In this document: positions 57,143 to 64,000 of the stretch, one piece after another
Position numbering within the stretch: the stretch's first letter is position 1
Layout: every line of letters starts with the position of its first letter
Source of the DNA: Prevotella melaninogenica
GTDB taxonomy: Bacteria; Bacteroidota; Bacteroidia; Bacteroidales; Bacteroidaceae
Assembly: GCF_018127925.1 (NCBI RefSeq)
Contig: NZ_CP072347.1
Location: 2,501-66,500, forward strand
Length of the DNA stretch: 64,000 nt
Reading direction: 5' to 3'
Program-made: the position numbers and the translations under genes
Notes under the pieces: model-generated
What the model was told of the DNA's origin: nothing
Seen by the model: only the letters and a program-made list of their open reading frames with translations
The model's database searches: none

Positions 57143-58087
57143 CTAAAAAGAGTACGCCAAGTTCACCAATATTGAGTTGCTGGCTGCATGATACTTACCG
57201 TAGGCAAGGTTGAGTTTGAATTGTTCAAGGTTGATACCAGCTCCGACACTGAATCCTGCCCCATGCGCACTGGCGTTCTCATCCTTACCAATGGTCATTT
57301 CGTCTGCCTTACGGAAGTTGTAACCACCACCAACCCAAATACTTTCAGACAGTAAGACTTCTGCTCCGAGATTGAGGTGATTGATAAAACGATAGTCATA
57401 ATGCGTAAGATCGACGAGCGTAGCAGACACTCTGACAGGGAGGGCAGCAAAAGTCTTGCTCACACCCACCTGCACATCAATCGGCATCTTACCATACTCC
57501 TCTTCGTATGCCTTAATCTGTCCACCGAGGTTCTTGGCAACTAAGGATACCGACCACTCTCTTTCAGGTTCATACCAGTTGAGACCAAGGTCTACGCCCA
57601 CCGCCATAGAATTATAACTACCAATGTAAGAAGTAATGAATTTTGCCGTGATACCACCCACCAGATTACGTGCTAATTCGTAGGAAAAGATACCTTCAAC
57701 AGCAATTTCGCTGGCATTGAAAGTACCAGTTTGTACGTTGTTAGCATCAACTTCCTTCATCTTTCCGTAGTTCATATACTGCACACCACCTGCAAGCGTA
57801 GCTTTCTCACCCAATGCTTTCGTATAAGAAGCACCCATATAATGAGCTCCACGCATATAATTCATGTAACTAAGTCCCACGGTTTTATCGCTTACGGAAG
57901 AAGCCAAAGCAGGGTTAGAGAACATCAGTGAAGGGTCGTCTTCAATGATAGTAATATTCTCTCCACCCAATGCAGCAGCATGCGCACTCACTGGAAGACG
58001 TAGGAAGTTGTATTCAGTTTGACTCTCCTGCGCTCGTATTACAACCGCAAAAAGGGTTAACAGGAGGGTGAAAACGATTTTTTTCAT
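57143..58087 (-). CDS. porQ: Type IX secretion system protein PorQ
   Basis: A 314-residue outer-membrane beta-barrel protein. Signal peptide about 1-19 (ending VIRAQ), then the PorQ-typical FLRLPVSAHAAALGGENITI and IIEDDPSLMFSNPALASSVS, and alternating strands to ILVNLAYSF with a C-terminal Phe. In P. gingivalis PorQ works with PorU, PorV and PorZ in the attachment complex that cleaves sorting domains and links cargo to A-LPS. The three cargo genes at 40037-47843 fit its presence. Transcribed away from tonB from overlapping promoters. Confidence 0.9.
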   Translation of the reverse strand: MKKIVFTLLLTLFAVVIRAQESQTEYNFLRLPVSAHAAALGGENITIIEDDPSLMFSNPALASSVSDKTVGLSYMNYMRGAHYMGASYTKALGEKATLAGGVQYMNYGKMKEVDANNVQTGTFNASEIAVEGIFSYELARNLVGGITAKFITSYIGSYNSMAVGVDLGLNWYEPEREWSVSLVAKNLGGQIKAYEEEYGKMPIDVQVGVSKTFAALPVRVSATLVDLTHYDYRFINHLNLGAEVLLSESIWVGGGYNFRKADEMTIGKDENASAHGAGFSVGAGINLEQFKLNLAYGKYHAASNSILVNLAYSF

Positions 58088-58109
58088 TTAATCTAAATTA
58101 ATTTCTCGG

Positions 58110-58147
58110 CAAAGTTACATCTTTTTCCGAATATCTTATTACTTTTG
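58110..58147. promoter_or_regulatory. Divergent promoters of porQ (minus) and tonB (plus)
   Basis: TAACTTTG on the minus strand (complement 58110-58117) for porQ and TACTTTTG on the plus strand (58140-58147) for tonB. They are close enough to interfere with each other. Confidence 0.6.
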
Positions 58148-58228
58148 TCGTTGCAACTTATAATGAGGCGTTTTTGTGCCCATTATGGTTTGTATAACGG
58201 CAGAAAAAGGTGTTTAGTATATCTTATC

Positions 58229-59026
58229 TTGGAAATAAAGAAGTCAAATAGAGCAGATTTAGAGAATAAGCGGTGGATTGGTTTCCTCTTGGGAATCATC
58301 GTTGCACTGTCTTTCTTCTTTGTTGCCATGGAGTATAATGCAACGGGGAGTGACGATGATTCGGCTAATACTAAAGCCATCAAGAATGTCACACTCCACG
58401 ATATGGACATGCTGCCTGCCATTGACCAGCAGGATCTTGCCAAGACACAAGAAGACAAGAAGCCTACGATGGAGGACCTGCTCAACCTTAAACGCCGTGA
58501 TATTCCGAATAAGGTTACGCCGCATGATGCGGGCAGTATGAACTCGAACGATAAGAAGACGGGTGCTCCACAGGTGAGTAACGAACCGATTGTTATGCCG
58601 ATGGTGACCACAACTCCTGAACCTCCGAAGATAAAGGAAGAGGCTAAGAAGGAGATGGAAAAGATGACCGATGACTATTCCGACAAGGTTGTAGAACGCT
58701 ATGACGACAAGGTTAGCAAGCGAATCCTCTCTGAGACACCAACACCACCAGGCGGATGGGTGGAGTTTATGAAGTGGCTTACAAAGACATTGCAATACCC
58801 TGCTGCAGCAAAGGAGAACAAACTGCAGGGAACGGTGAATATTACGTTCATCATCAATGCTGATGGTACGGTTGATGATGTCAGAATCAAGAGTGGTAAG
58901 GTACCTGTCCTCAACGACGAAGTACTGCGCGTTCTCAAGACAATGGGTAAGTGGAAGCCAGGCATTGAGAAGAATAAACCATGCCGTTCGCTGATAGAGA
59001 TTCCGTTTGTCTTCCAACTTGCATAA
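58229..59026 (+). CDS. tonB: Energy transducer TonB
   Basis: 265 residues if started at the TTG at 58229 (LEIKKSNRADLENKRWIGFL), which matches the usual Bacteroidetes TonB N-terminus; an ATG at 58163 would add 22 residues and also lies after the promoter. One membrane helix at about 15-35, a Pro/Lys/Glu-rich periplasmic linker, and the TonB C-terminal domain at about 180-265 (QYPAAAKENKLQGTVNITFI, ADGTVDDVRIKSGK, IEIPFVFQLA). It transfers proton-motive force to TonB-dependent transporters such as the SusC protein. No exbB/exbD here. Confidence 0.85.
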   Translation: MEIKKSNRADLENKRWIGFLLGIIVALSFFFVAMEYNATGSDDDSANTKAIKNVTLHDMDMLPAIDQQDLAKTQEDKKPTMEDLLNLKRRDIPNKVTPHDAGSMNSNDKKTGAPQVSNEPIVMPMVTTTPEPPKIKEEAKKEMEKMTDDYSDKVVERYDDKVSKRILSETPTPPGGWVEFMKWLTKTLQYPAAAKENKLQGTVNITFIINADGTVDDVRIKSGKVPVLNDEVLRVLKTMGKWKPGIEKNKPCRSLIEIPFVFQLA

Positions 59027-59091
59027 GACTTTTGACCCGCCAAAAAGTCTTCAATGCTTATTTTGAAAATAACTTTTAACTCCAACTCTAT

Positions 59092-60066
59092 ATGTACACT
59101 GCTGATGAAATTCTGAGTAAAGTAAACGAGTATATAAACAACCTTACTTATGACCGCAAGCCACAAAGCTTGTACGAACCGATAAAATACGTCCTCTCAT
59201 TGGGAGGAAAGCGCATACGTCCTACGCTGATGCTGCTTTCTTACAATCTTTTTAAGGACGATCCAGAGACGATTCTCTCACCGGCTTGCGCCCTTGAGAC
59301 CTATCATAACTATACACTCTTGCACGATGACTTGATGGATGATGCTCCGCTTCGCCGTGGACAGCAGACTGTTCATGTGCGTTGGGATGCCAATACGGCT
59401 ATCTTATCGGGTGACTCAATGCTTGTTTTGGCTTTCGAAAGAATGGCACAGTGCGACAGCAGACACCTCAGTGAAGTGCTTCGACTCTTCACCGTTACGG
59501 CACTTGAAATTGGTGAGGGTCAGCAGTACGACATGGAGTTTGAGAATCGTAATGACGTAAAGGAGGAAGAATACATCGAGATGATTCGTCTGAAGACCAG
59601 TGTTCTGTTGGCTTGTGCGATGAAGATTGGTGCTATCCTTGCCGATGCTCCTGCTGAAGATGTGGAGAACCTCTACAAGTTTGGCGAGCAGATTGGTCTT
59701 GCTTTCCAGCTACAAGACGATTATCTTGACGTCTATGGCGACCCAAAGGTATTTGGCAAGAAGATAGGTGGCGATATTATTTGCAACAAAAAGACCTACA
59801 TGCTCATCAATGCTTTCAACAAGGCGAATGCTCGTCAACGTAAGGAGTTAGAGAAGTGGATTGGCTGTGAGAACTTCAATCATGAGGAGAAGGTTGCCGC
59901 TGTCACTGAGTTGTATAACAGTATCGGCGTTGACAAGTTAGCTATTGAGCGCATCAACTATTATTTTGATGAAGCAAACAAATATATTGCGGCAGTAAAC
60001 CTTCCTGATGAACGCAAGGCAGAACTGTTAGCGTATGCACAGAAGATGCTGCATAGGAAGTGGTGA
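59092..60066 (+). CDS. Polyprenyl (prenyl diphosphate) synthase
   Basis: 324 residues; builds a prenyl diphosphate chain from IPP for quinones or carrier lipids. The first aspartate-rich motif DDLMDD is at 79-84 (LLHDDLMDDAPLRRG), the second is in LAFQLQDDYLDVYGDPK near 210, with KTYMLINAF following. The spacing in the first motif (two residues between the Asp pairs, DDxxD) is that of all-trans prenyl synthases; product chain length cannot be called. It follows tonB by 65 bases and a C-rich repeat comes after its stop. Confidence 0.92.
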   Translation: MYTADEILSKVNEYINNLTYDRKPQSLYEPIKYVLSLGGKRIRPTLMLLSYNLFKDDPETILSPACALETYHNYTLLHDDLMDDAPLRRGQQTVHVRWDANTAILSGDSMLVLAFERMAQCDSRHLSEVLRLFTVTALEIGEGQQYDMEFENRNDVKEEEYIEMIRLKTSVLLACAMKIGAILADAPAEDVENLYKFGEQIGLAFQLQDDYLDVYGDPKVFGKKIGGDIICNKKTYMLINAFNKANARQRKELEKWIGCENFNHEEKVAAVTELYNSIGVDKLAIERINYYFDEANKYIAAVNLPDERKAELLAYAQKMLHRKW

Positions 60067-60067
60067 A

Positions 60068-60107
60068 GCCTCCCCCGACCCCTCCGAAAGGAGGGGAGCC
60101 CAAATAG
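60068..60107. repeat. C-rich palindromic repeat, copy at the polyprenyl synthase stop
   Basis: GCCTCCCCCGACCCCTCCGA and the rest match 17308-17347 in 39 of 40 bases. It follows the stop codon by only two bases. Between it and tatD (60175-60250) lies a CACCCAACA-type short repeat. Confidence 0.85.
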
Positions 60108-60250
60108 GAAAGGCTGGGGAGACTGGGGGGATGTGTATCTCTTAGAATAACTTTCTTAGGAACACTTCATTAATACTCAACAGTTAACACCCATCACCCA
60201 CTACCCAATAAACACTTCATCAACACCCAACATTCAACACCCAACACCCA

Positions 60251-61063
60251 ATGATAATAGACACTCACGCCCATTTAGATGTAGAAGACTTTGCTGACGA
60301 CCTCCCAGAGGTTATCAGTCGTGCTCACGAGGCAGATGTAGGAAAGATTTTCCTACCAGCTATCAACCTCAAGTCAGTGGATACTGTATTGGCTGTTTGC
60401 CGACAGTTTCCTGACACCTGCTATCCAATGATAGGACTGCAGCCAGAGGAGGTGCGCGATGATTGGCGTGAAGTGTTGGACGCTATGCACGAACGAATCC
60501 TACTCTCGCTTCGCCAGAAGGCAGAAGGAACAGCCAAACCGGGTGAGACAGTGATTGCGATTGGTGAGGTAGGACTTGATTTCTATTGGACACGTGAATA
60601 CGAAAAACAGCAGCTTGCAGCCTTTGAGGAGGCTGTGAAATGGAGCGTTGAGACACATCTTCCGCTGATGATTCACTGTCGTAAGGCACAGAACGAGATG
60701 CTACATATCATGCGCCCGTACGCAAAAGAACTGCCGGGTGGTGTCTTCCACTGCTTTACCGGTAATCAGAAGGAGGCAGAGGCATTCCTTCGTTTCGACC
60801 GCTTCGTACTTGGAGTGGGTGGTGTATCAACCTTTAAGAGCAGTCATCTGCGCGAAGATCTCCCTGCCGCAGTACCCCTTGACCGCATCGTTCTTGAGAC
60901 CGATAGCCCCTACATGGCTCCCGTTCCTCATCGTGGTAAGCGCAACGAGAGTGCTTTCATCGTTGAAGTTATGCGCACACTTGCCCTTAGCTATGGTGTT
61001 GACGAGGCAGAATTTGCCCGCCAAACCAATGAAAATGTACGTAGAGTGTTTGGTATTGGGTGA
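60251..61063 (+). CDS. tatD: TatD family metal-dependent hydrolase
   Basis: A 270-residue TIM-barrel DNase/hydrolase. The HxH metal motif is at residues 6-8 (DTHAHLD), with IGEVGLDFYW (metal Glu), PLMIHCRKAQ, GVFHCFTG and ETDSPYMAPVPHRGKRNES (Asp of the last strand). It fits TatD/YcfH family size. It lies between polyprenyl synthase and cmk in a plus-strand run, but repeats on both sides suggest separate transcripts. Confidence 0.92.
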   Translation: MIIDTHAHLDVEDFADDLPEVISRAHEADVGKIFLPAINLKSVDTVLAVCRQFPDTCYPMIGLQPEEVRDDWREVLDAMHERILLSLRQKAEGTAKPGETVIAIGEVGLDFYWTREYEKQQLAAFEEAVKWSVETHLPLMIHCRKAQNEMLHIMRPYAKELPGGVFHCFTGNQKEAEAFLRFDRFVLGVGGVSTFKSSHLREDLPAAVPLDRIVLETDSPYMAPVPHRGKRNESAFIVEVMRTLALSYGVDEAEFARQTNENVRRVFGIG

Positions 61064-61146
61064 TGGGTGTTAGATGTTGGGTGTTGATGATTTGTTGAAT
61101 AATGGGTGTTAGATGTTGGGTGTTGATGATTTGTTAAGTTATGGGT
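61063..61146 (+). repeat. 39-bp tandem repeat after tatD
   Basis: ATGGGTGTTAGATGTTGGGT starts at 61063 and 61102, and the third partial copy starts at 61141: two complete 39-bp units and a stub. A solo inverted-repeat arm (TAATCATAATTATGAATT, 61197-61238) follows before cmk. Confidence 0.85.
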
Positions 61147-61244
61147 GATAATGAATTAACAAACTGCGTATATTAATAAACACAGCAACTTACGGTAATC
61201 ATAATTATGAATTGTGAATTCTGAATTCTGAATTAATACAGTAT

Positions 61245-61937
61245 ATGAAGAAAATAACTATCGCCATCGACGGCTTTTCATCATGCGGAAAGAGCACAAT
61301 GGCAAAAGACCTTGCCAAAGAGATTGGCTATATCTATGTAGACACGGGTGCTATGTATCGCTCCGTTACACTCTATGCGCTACGTCATAACCTCTTCAAT
61401 GCAGACGGAACCATCCGCGAAAAGGAGTTGCAGGCACAGATGAAGGATATCAATATCAGTTTCAAAATCAATAAGGAGACAGGGCGTCCAGACACATATC
61501 TCAATGGTGAGAACGTTGAGAATGAAATCCGTACGATGGAGGTATCATCTCATGTTAGCCCTATCGCCACACTCGCTTTTGTGCGTAAGGCACTTGTCGA
61601 ACAGCAGCAGCGCATGGGAGCAGAGAAAGGTATCGTTATGGACGGTCGCGACATCGGTACGGTGGTATTCCCGAATGCCGAACTTAAAATCTTCGTTACC
61701 GCCTCAGCAGAGGTACGTGCGCAACGTCGTTACGACGAGTTGAAGGCGAAGGGAATGGAAGCAGACTTTGCCGACATCCTTAAGAATGTGCAAGAGCGTG
61801 ACTATATCGACTCTCATCGTGAGACATCACCGCTTCGCAAGGCTGATGATGCCCTCGAACTCGACAACAGTCAGCTCACAATTGCCGAGCAAAAGCAGTG
61901 GCTTTACAACCAGTATCTAAAGACTGCAGAAGCATAA
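61245..61937 (+). CDS. cmk: Cytidylate kinase
   Basis: A 230-residue cytoplasmic enzyme that phosphorylates CMP and dCMP. P-loop GFSSCGKST at about 10-18, [15 protein letters not shown] (NMP binding), [16 protein letters not shown] and the LID-type [10 protein letters not shown]. Length is typical. The ATG is preceded by AATTAATACAGTAT with no SD. A long-stem terminator follows. Confidence 0.96.
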   Translation: MKKITIAIDGFSSCGKSTMAKDLAKEIGYIYVDTGAMYRSVTLYALRHNLFNADGTIREKELQAQMKDINISFKINKETGRPDTYLNGENVENEIRTMEVSSHVSPIATLAFVRKALVEQQQRMGAEKGIVMDGRDIGTVVFPNAELKIFVTASAEVRAQRRYDELKAKGMEADFADILKNVQERDYIDSHRETSPLRKADDALELDNSQLTIAEQKQWLYNQYLKTAEA

Positions 61938-61963
61938 TAAGCTAACAAAAGGCTTATCTTTTC

Positions 61964-62026
61964 AGGTCCTTTCGTTAAATGTGCGTACGTTTATCATACC
62001 ACTTTAACGAAAGGACCTGTTTTTTT
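61964..62026 (+). terminator. Long-stem terminator after cmk
   Basis: AGGTCCTTTCGTTAAA (61964-61979) and TTTAACGAAAGGACCT (62003-62018) form a perfect 16-bp stem around a 23-nt loop, followed by GTTTTTTT. The stem is longer and the loop larger than usual. Confidence 0.85.
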
Positions 62027-62245
62027 ACTATCCAAAGCTATCCAAAATACTGCCAAAACTCTATCTCGCCCCACCCTTTCACCCTAAAAACCACTCTATC
62101 TTGACATCGCAAAAACAACAACAAGAGCCTGAAAAAACCTTACATAATTTCATTGAAAACAACTCCTAAAAAGACAAAAAACACCTAAGAAAACCACGTT
62201 TACAACCATCAGTAAATCAAACAGTTATAAAGAAGTAAAACAAAA

Positions 62246-62342
62246 GGTGTTTAATTGGACATCTAAAGGGCGTTAGTAAGAGTCTTAAAGGGCATCTTTT
62301 GCAAGCCAAAAGGGCGTCTTTAAGAAGCTAAAAGAGCATGTA
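62246..62342. repeat. 22-bp-period array, locus 4
   Basis: AAGGTGTTT, then GGGCGTT (62268), GGGCATC (62290), GGGCGTC (62312) and GAGCATG (62334): exact 22-bp steps, same orientation as locus 3. No foldback copy is adjacent. The rest of 62027-62640 is AT-rich with no gene. Confidence 0.85.
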
Positions 62343-62656
62343 CTGCGTTCGAACCGTTAGAAAATAATTGACAAAGTTCCTATCACAAGAAAACTATCAG
62401 ATTGTATTGAACGACAGAAAACACTGAATGAAAGCATAGTAACAAACCGCTTTTCCCACAGTTTCGTCTGGCTATTTCCCCCTTTCATAAGCCGATTTTG
62501 ATTTATTCATCATGCCCTATAAATTTATAAATCTTACGCCTCTTTTCGCTCTACGCACTAACATTAAGACACAATAAATCTAAGATTTATGAATTAAGAA
62601 ATACTAAAATCAACAGAATTATACTTTGTTCAGACTGCTATCTCAACTTAAAATGT

Positions 62657-62664
62657 TATCTTTG
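62657..62664 (+). promoter_or_regulatory. -7 promoter element of the GH25 gene
   Basis: TATCTTTG ends 6 nt before the ATG at 62670, so the transcript would start at or within a few bases of the start codon (leaderless or nearly so). Confidence 0.55.
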
Positions 62665-62669
62665 CATCT

Positions 62670-63377
62670 ATGAAGTTAAAAAAGATAATATTGCTCATCG
62701 CCTGCATATTCTCTTTTGCAGGTCTGAAGGCACAATATACTATCCAATGCGAAGACACCTGCAGCCATGTTCATGGGCTTGACATGAGCCATTACCAAGG
62801 CGATGTGTGGTGGGAGACAGTAGCTGAAAACAGCAATCATAAGCTCAATTACGTTTACTTAAAAGCCACTGAGGGCGGTTCACGTATTGACCAACGCTAT
62901 CTTGATAATATTGAGGCAGCACAACGTTATGGTATGAATGTCGGTTCTTACCACTTCTATCGCCCTGCCGTTCCACAAGAGGAGCAGCTACGTAATTTCC
63001 GTATGCAGTGTCGTCCACAAGACCAAGACCTCATCCCAATGGTAGATATTGAGACTACTGGCGGACTGAGTACGGAGGCTTTACGCGATAGTTTACAGAG
63101 GTTCCTCGTACTTATGACACAGGAATATGGTGTTAAACCATTGGTTTACACATATACAAACTTCTATAACAGATATCTCAGCGGTGCACTCAACGGCTAT
63201 AAACTTTTCATTGCACAGTATAACGGACGCGAGCCAGAGCTGAACGATGGAAGAGACATCTTTGCTTGGCAGTACACTGGCAAGGGACGTATCAACGGTG
63301 TGAGAGGATATGTTGATAAGTCTCGACTGATGGGTAACCACAGTATGCGTGAGTTGCGATTCCGACGAAAGCGTTAG
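62670..63377 (+). CDS. Secreted glycoside hydrolase family 25 lysozyme
   Basis: 235 residues. Signal peptide about 1-21 (MKLKKIILLIACIFSFAGLK). GH25 features: Asp38 in HGLDMSHYQGDV, YLKATEGGSRID, GSYHFYRP, and the catalytic pair Asp126/Glu128 in MVDIETTG, then AWQYTGKGRINGV. It would cut the beta-1,4 bond between MurNAc and GlcNAc in peptidoglycan. The basic tail (LRFRRKR) is unusual. It lies 64 bases upstream of the zinc-ribbon gene, probably the same transcript. Confidence 0.9.
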   Translation: MKLKKIILLIACIFSFAGLKAQYTIQCEDTCSHVHGLDMSHYQGDVWWETVAENSNHKLNYVYLKATEGGSRIDQRYLDNIEAAQRYGMNVGSYHFYRPAVPQEEQLRNFRMQCRPQDQDLIPMVDIETTGGLSTEALRDSLQRFLVLMTQEYGVKPLVYTYTNFYNRYLSGALNGYKLFIAQYNGREPELNDGRDIFAWQYTGKGRINGVRGYVDKSRLMGNHSMRELRFRRKR

Positions 63378-63441
63378 CTTCAACACCAAGAGAAAAGGAA
63401 ATAGATAATTATCCACACTACTATAATCTTACGTTAGATAA

Positions 63442-64000
63442 ATGATCATCAAATGCCCTGAATGTGGCCATCAAGTGAGCGACAAGGCTCCCGTATGCCC
63501 AAGCTGCGGTGTAGAGATTGCCGGACATATCATTAAATGTTCTCATTGCGGTGAATTATACCTCAAAGAAGAATCATCATGTCCAAACTGTCATCATACG
63601 GAACACCATGTAGAGAGTTCTGTAACGGCTGCAGAGCATCACACAAGTGAAGCTACGAACGATAGTAAGGTGCAAGAGCCTGTTGTTCTCATGTCAGTTG
63701 ACAAGGAGGCAGCAACAGGAAACGATGATGTTATCATCCCAGTAGAGGATACGGAAGAACACGAAACGGATAATTACGACGATAAGACACAAGACACGAT
63801 CAACGAGCCAAACACGGAGGAAGAGGCTGTCGATGCCGACTTCATCATGGATGATAATGCTGACGAGGAGGTGATTGCTAATGCCGAGGCTATAGCTGAG
63901 GACGAGGAGGAAAGCACTCCAGATAAGAATAATCATCTGTCATTGGCAGTCTCACTGCTCATCGCTGCTATCACTGCAGCCGTATTGCTATTCCTCTACA
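63442..64000 (+). CDS. Zinc-ribbon protein with acidic linker and membrane helix (cut by the right edge)
   Basis: At least 186 codons from ATG 63442 (MIIKCPECGHQVSDKAPVCP). Two zinc ribbons lie in the first 55 residues (CPEC-CPSC and CSHC-CPNC), followed by a long Asp/Glu-rich linker (about 60-165) and a hydrophobic helix (about 170-185, LSLAVSLLIAAITAAVLLFL). The C-terminal part is missing. Zinc-ribbon plus membrane-anchor proteins of this type are common in Bacteroidetes, and their role is unknown. Confidence 0.8.
   Translation, partial: MIIKCPECGHQVSDKAPVCPSCGVEIAGHIIKCSHCGELYLKEESSCPNCHHTEHHVESSVTAAEHHTSEATNDSKVQEPVVLMSVDKEAATGNDDVIIPVEDTEEHETDNYDDKTQDTINEPNTEEEAVDADFIMDDNADEEVIANAEAIAEDEEESTPDKNNHLSLAVSLLIAAITAAVLLFLY

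Overview
The window looks like a chromosomal segment of an oral-type Prevotella (Bacteroidota). The evidence is an rRNA operon with Bacteroidetes-type 16S, repeated promoters of the Bacteroides class (TANNTTTG at -7, TTTG or TTGC at -33), SusC/SusD and NigD-like lipoproteins, type IX secretion (PorQ plus cargo with C-terminal sorting domains), a FeoA-FeoB fusion, and AT-rich DNA with few Shine-Dalgarno sequences. Species cannot be fixed from the window alone; the P. melaninogenica group is my guess.

Layout. 1-3206: an rRNA operon read leftwards (promoter at 3175-3206, 16S, a spacer without tRNA genes, and the 5' part of 23S running off the left edge). 3389-6259: Ca2+-type P-ATPase. 6586-10993: a six-gene accessory block (HEAT/AlkC-like protein, P-loop kinase fused to DUF3781, ClbS/DfsB, GNAT, HXXEE and methyltransferase genes) sitting between two imperfect direct repeats of about 145 bp. 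11042-12580: DUF438/hemerythrin/PAS regulator-like protein. 13166-16349: a fimbrillin-like lipoprotein operon whose leader carries a 52-bp (AG)26 tract, next to a frameshifted small gene and a 5' fragment of gdhA. 16702-21397: DUF4738 lipoprotein, aroB, and a NigD-like / ECF sigma / anti-sigma-type beta-barrel operon. 21533-26237: TonB-dependent-receptor-like protein and a secreted esterase. 27240-36442: SusC-SusD-zinc metallohydrolase-DUF4302-BACON import operon. 37807-39507: AspT/YidE-type transporter. 40037-47843: operon of three type IX secretion cargo proteins (repeat protein, S8 protease, internalin-like LRR protein). 48744-64000: mostly housekeeping and transport genes (mnmA, yitT-like, alanine symporter, doxX, feoAB, porQ, tonB, polyprenyl synthase, tatD, cmk, GH25 lysozyme, zinc-ribbon protein).

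The coding content is mostly recognisable; the most unusual material is intergenic. Several repeat families recur: a foldback element of about 365 bp (three full copies and one decayed), four arrays with a 22-bp period, three palindrome pairs also spaced 22 bp apart, a perfect 60-bp palindrome, a pair of elements of about 260-325 bp whose terminal inverted repeats have changed together, C-rich palindromes, and a 33-bp identical block upstream of both the SusC operon and the type IX cargo operon. These point to uncharacterised small mobile or regulatory elements and to a shared regulatory input for two surface-protein operons.

How the genes may work together: PorQ belongs to the type IX apparatus that would export the S8 protease and LRR proteins; the surface zinc metallohydrolase, DUF4302 and BACON lipoproteins would process or hold ligand for the SusC/D importer powered by TonB; FeoAB supplies iron. 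These links are inference from family knowledge and gene order.
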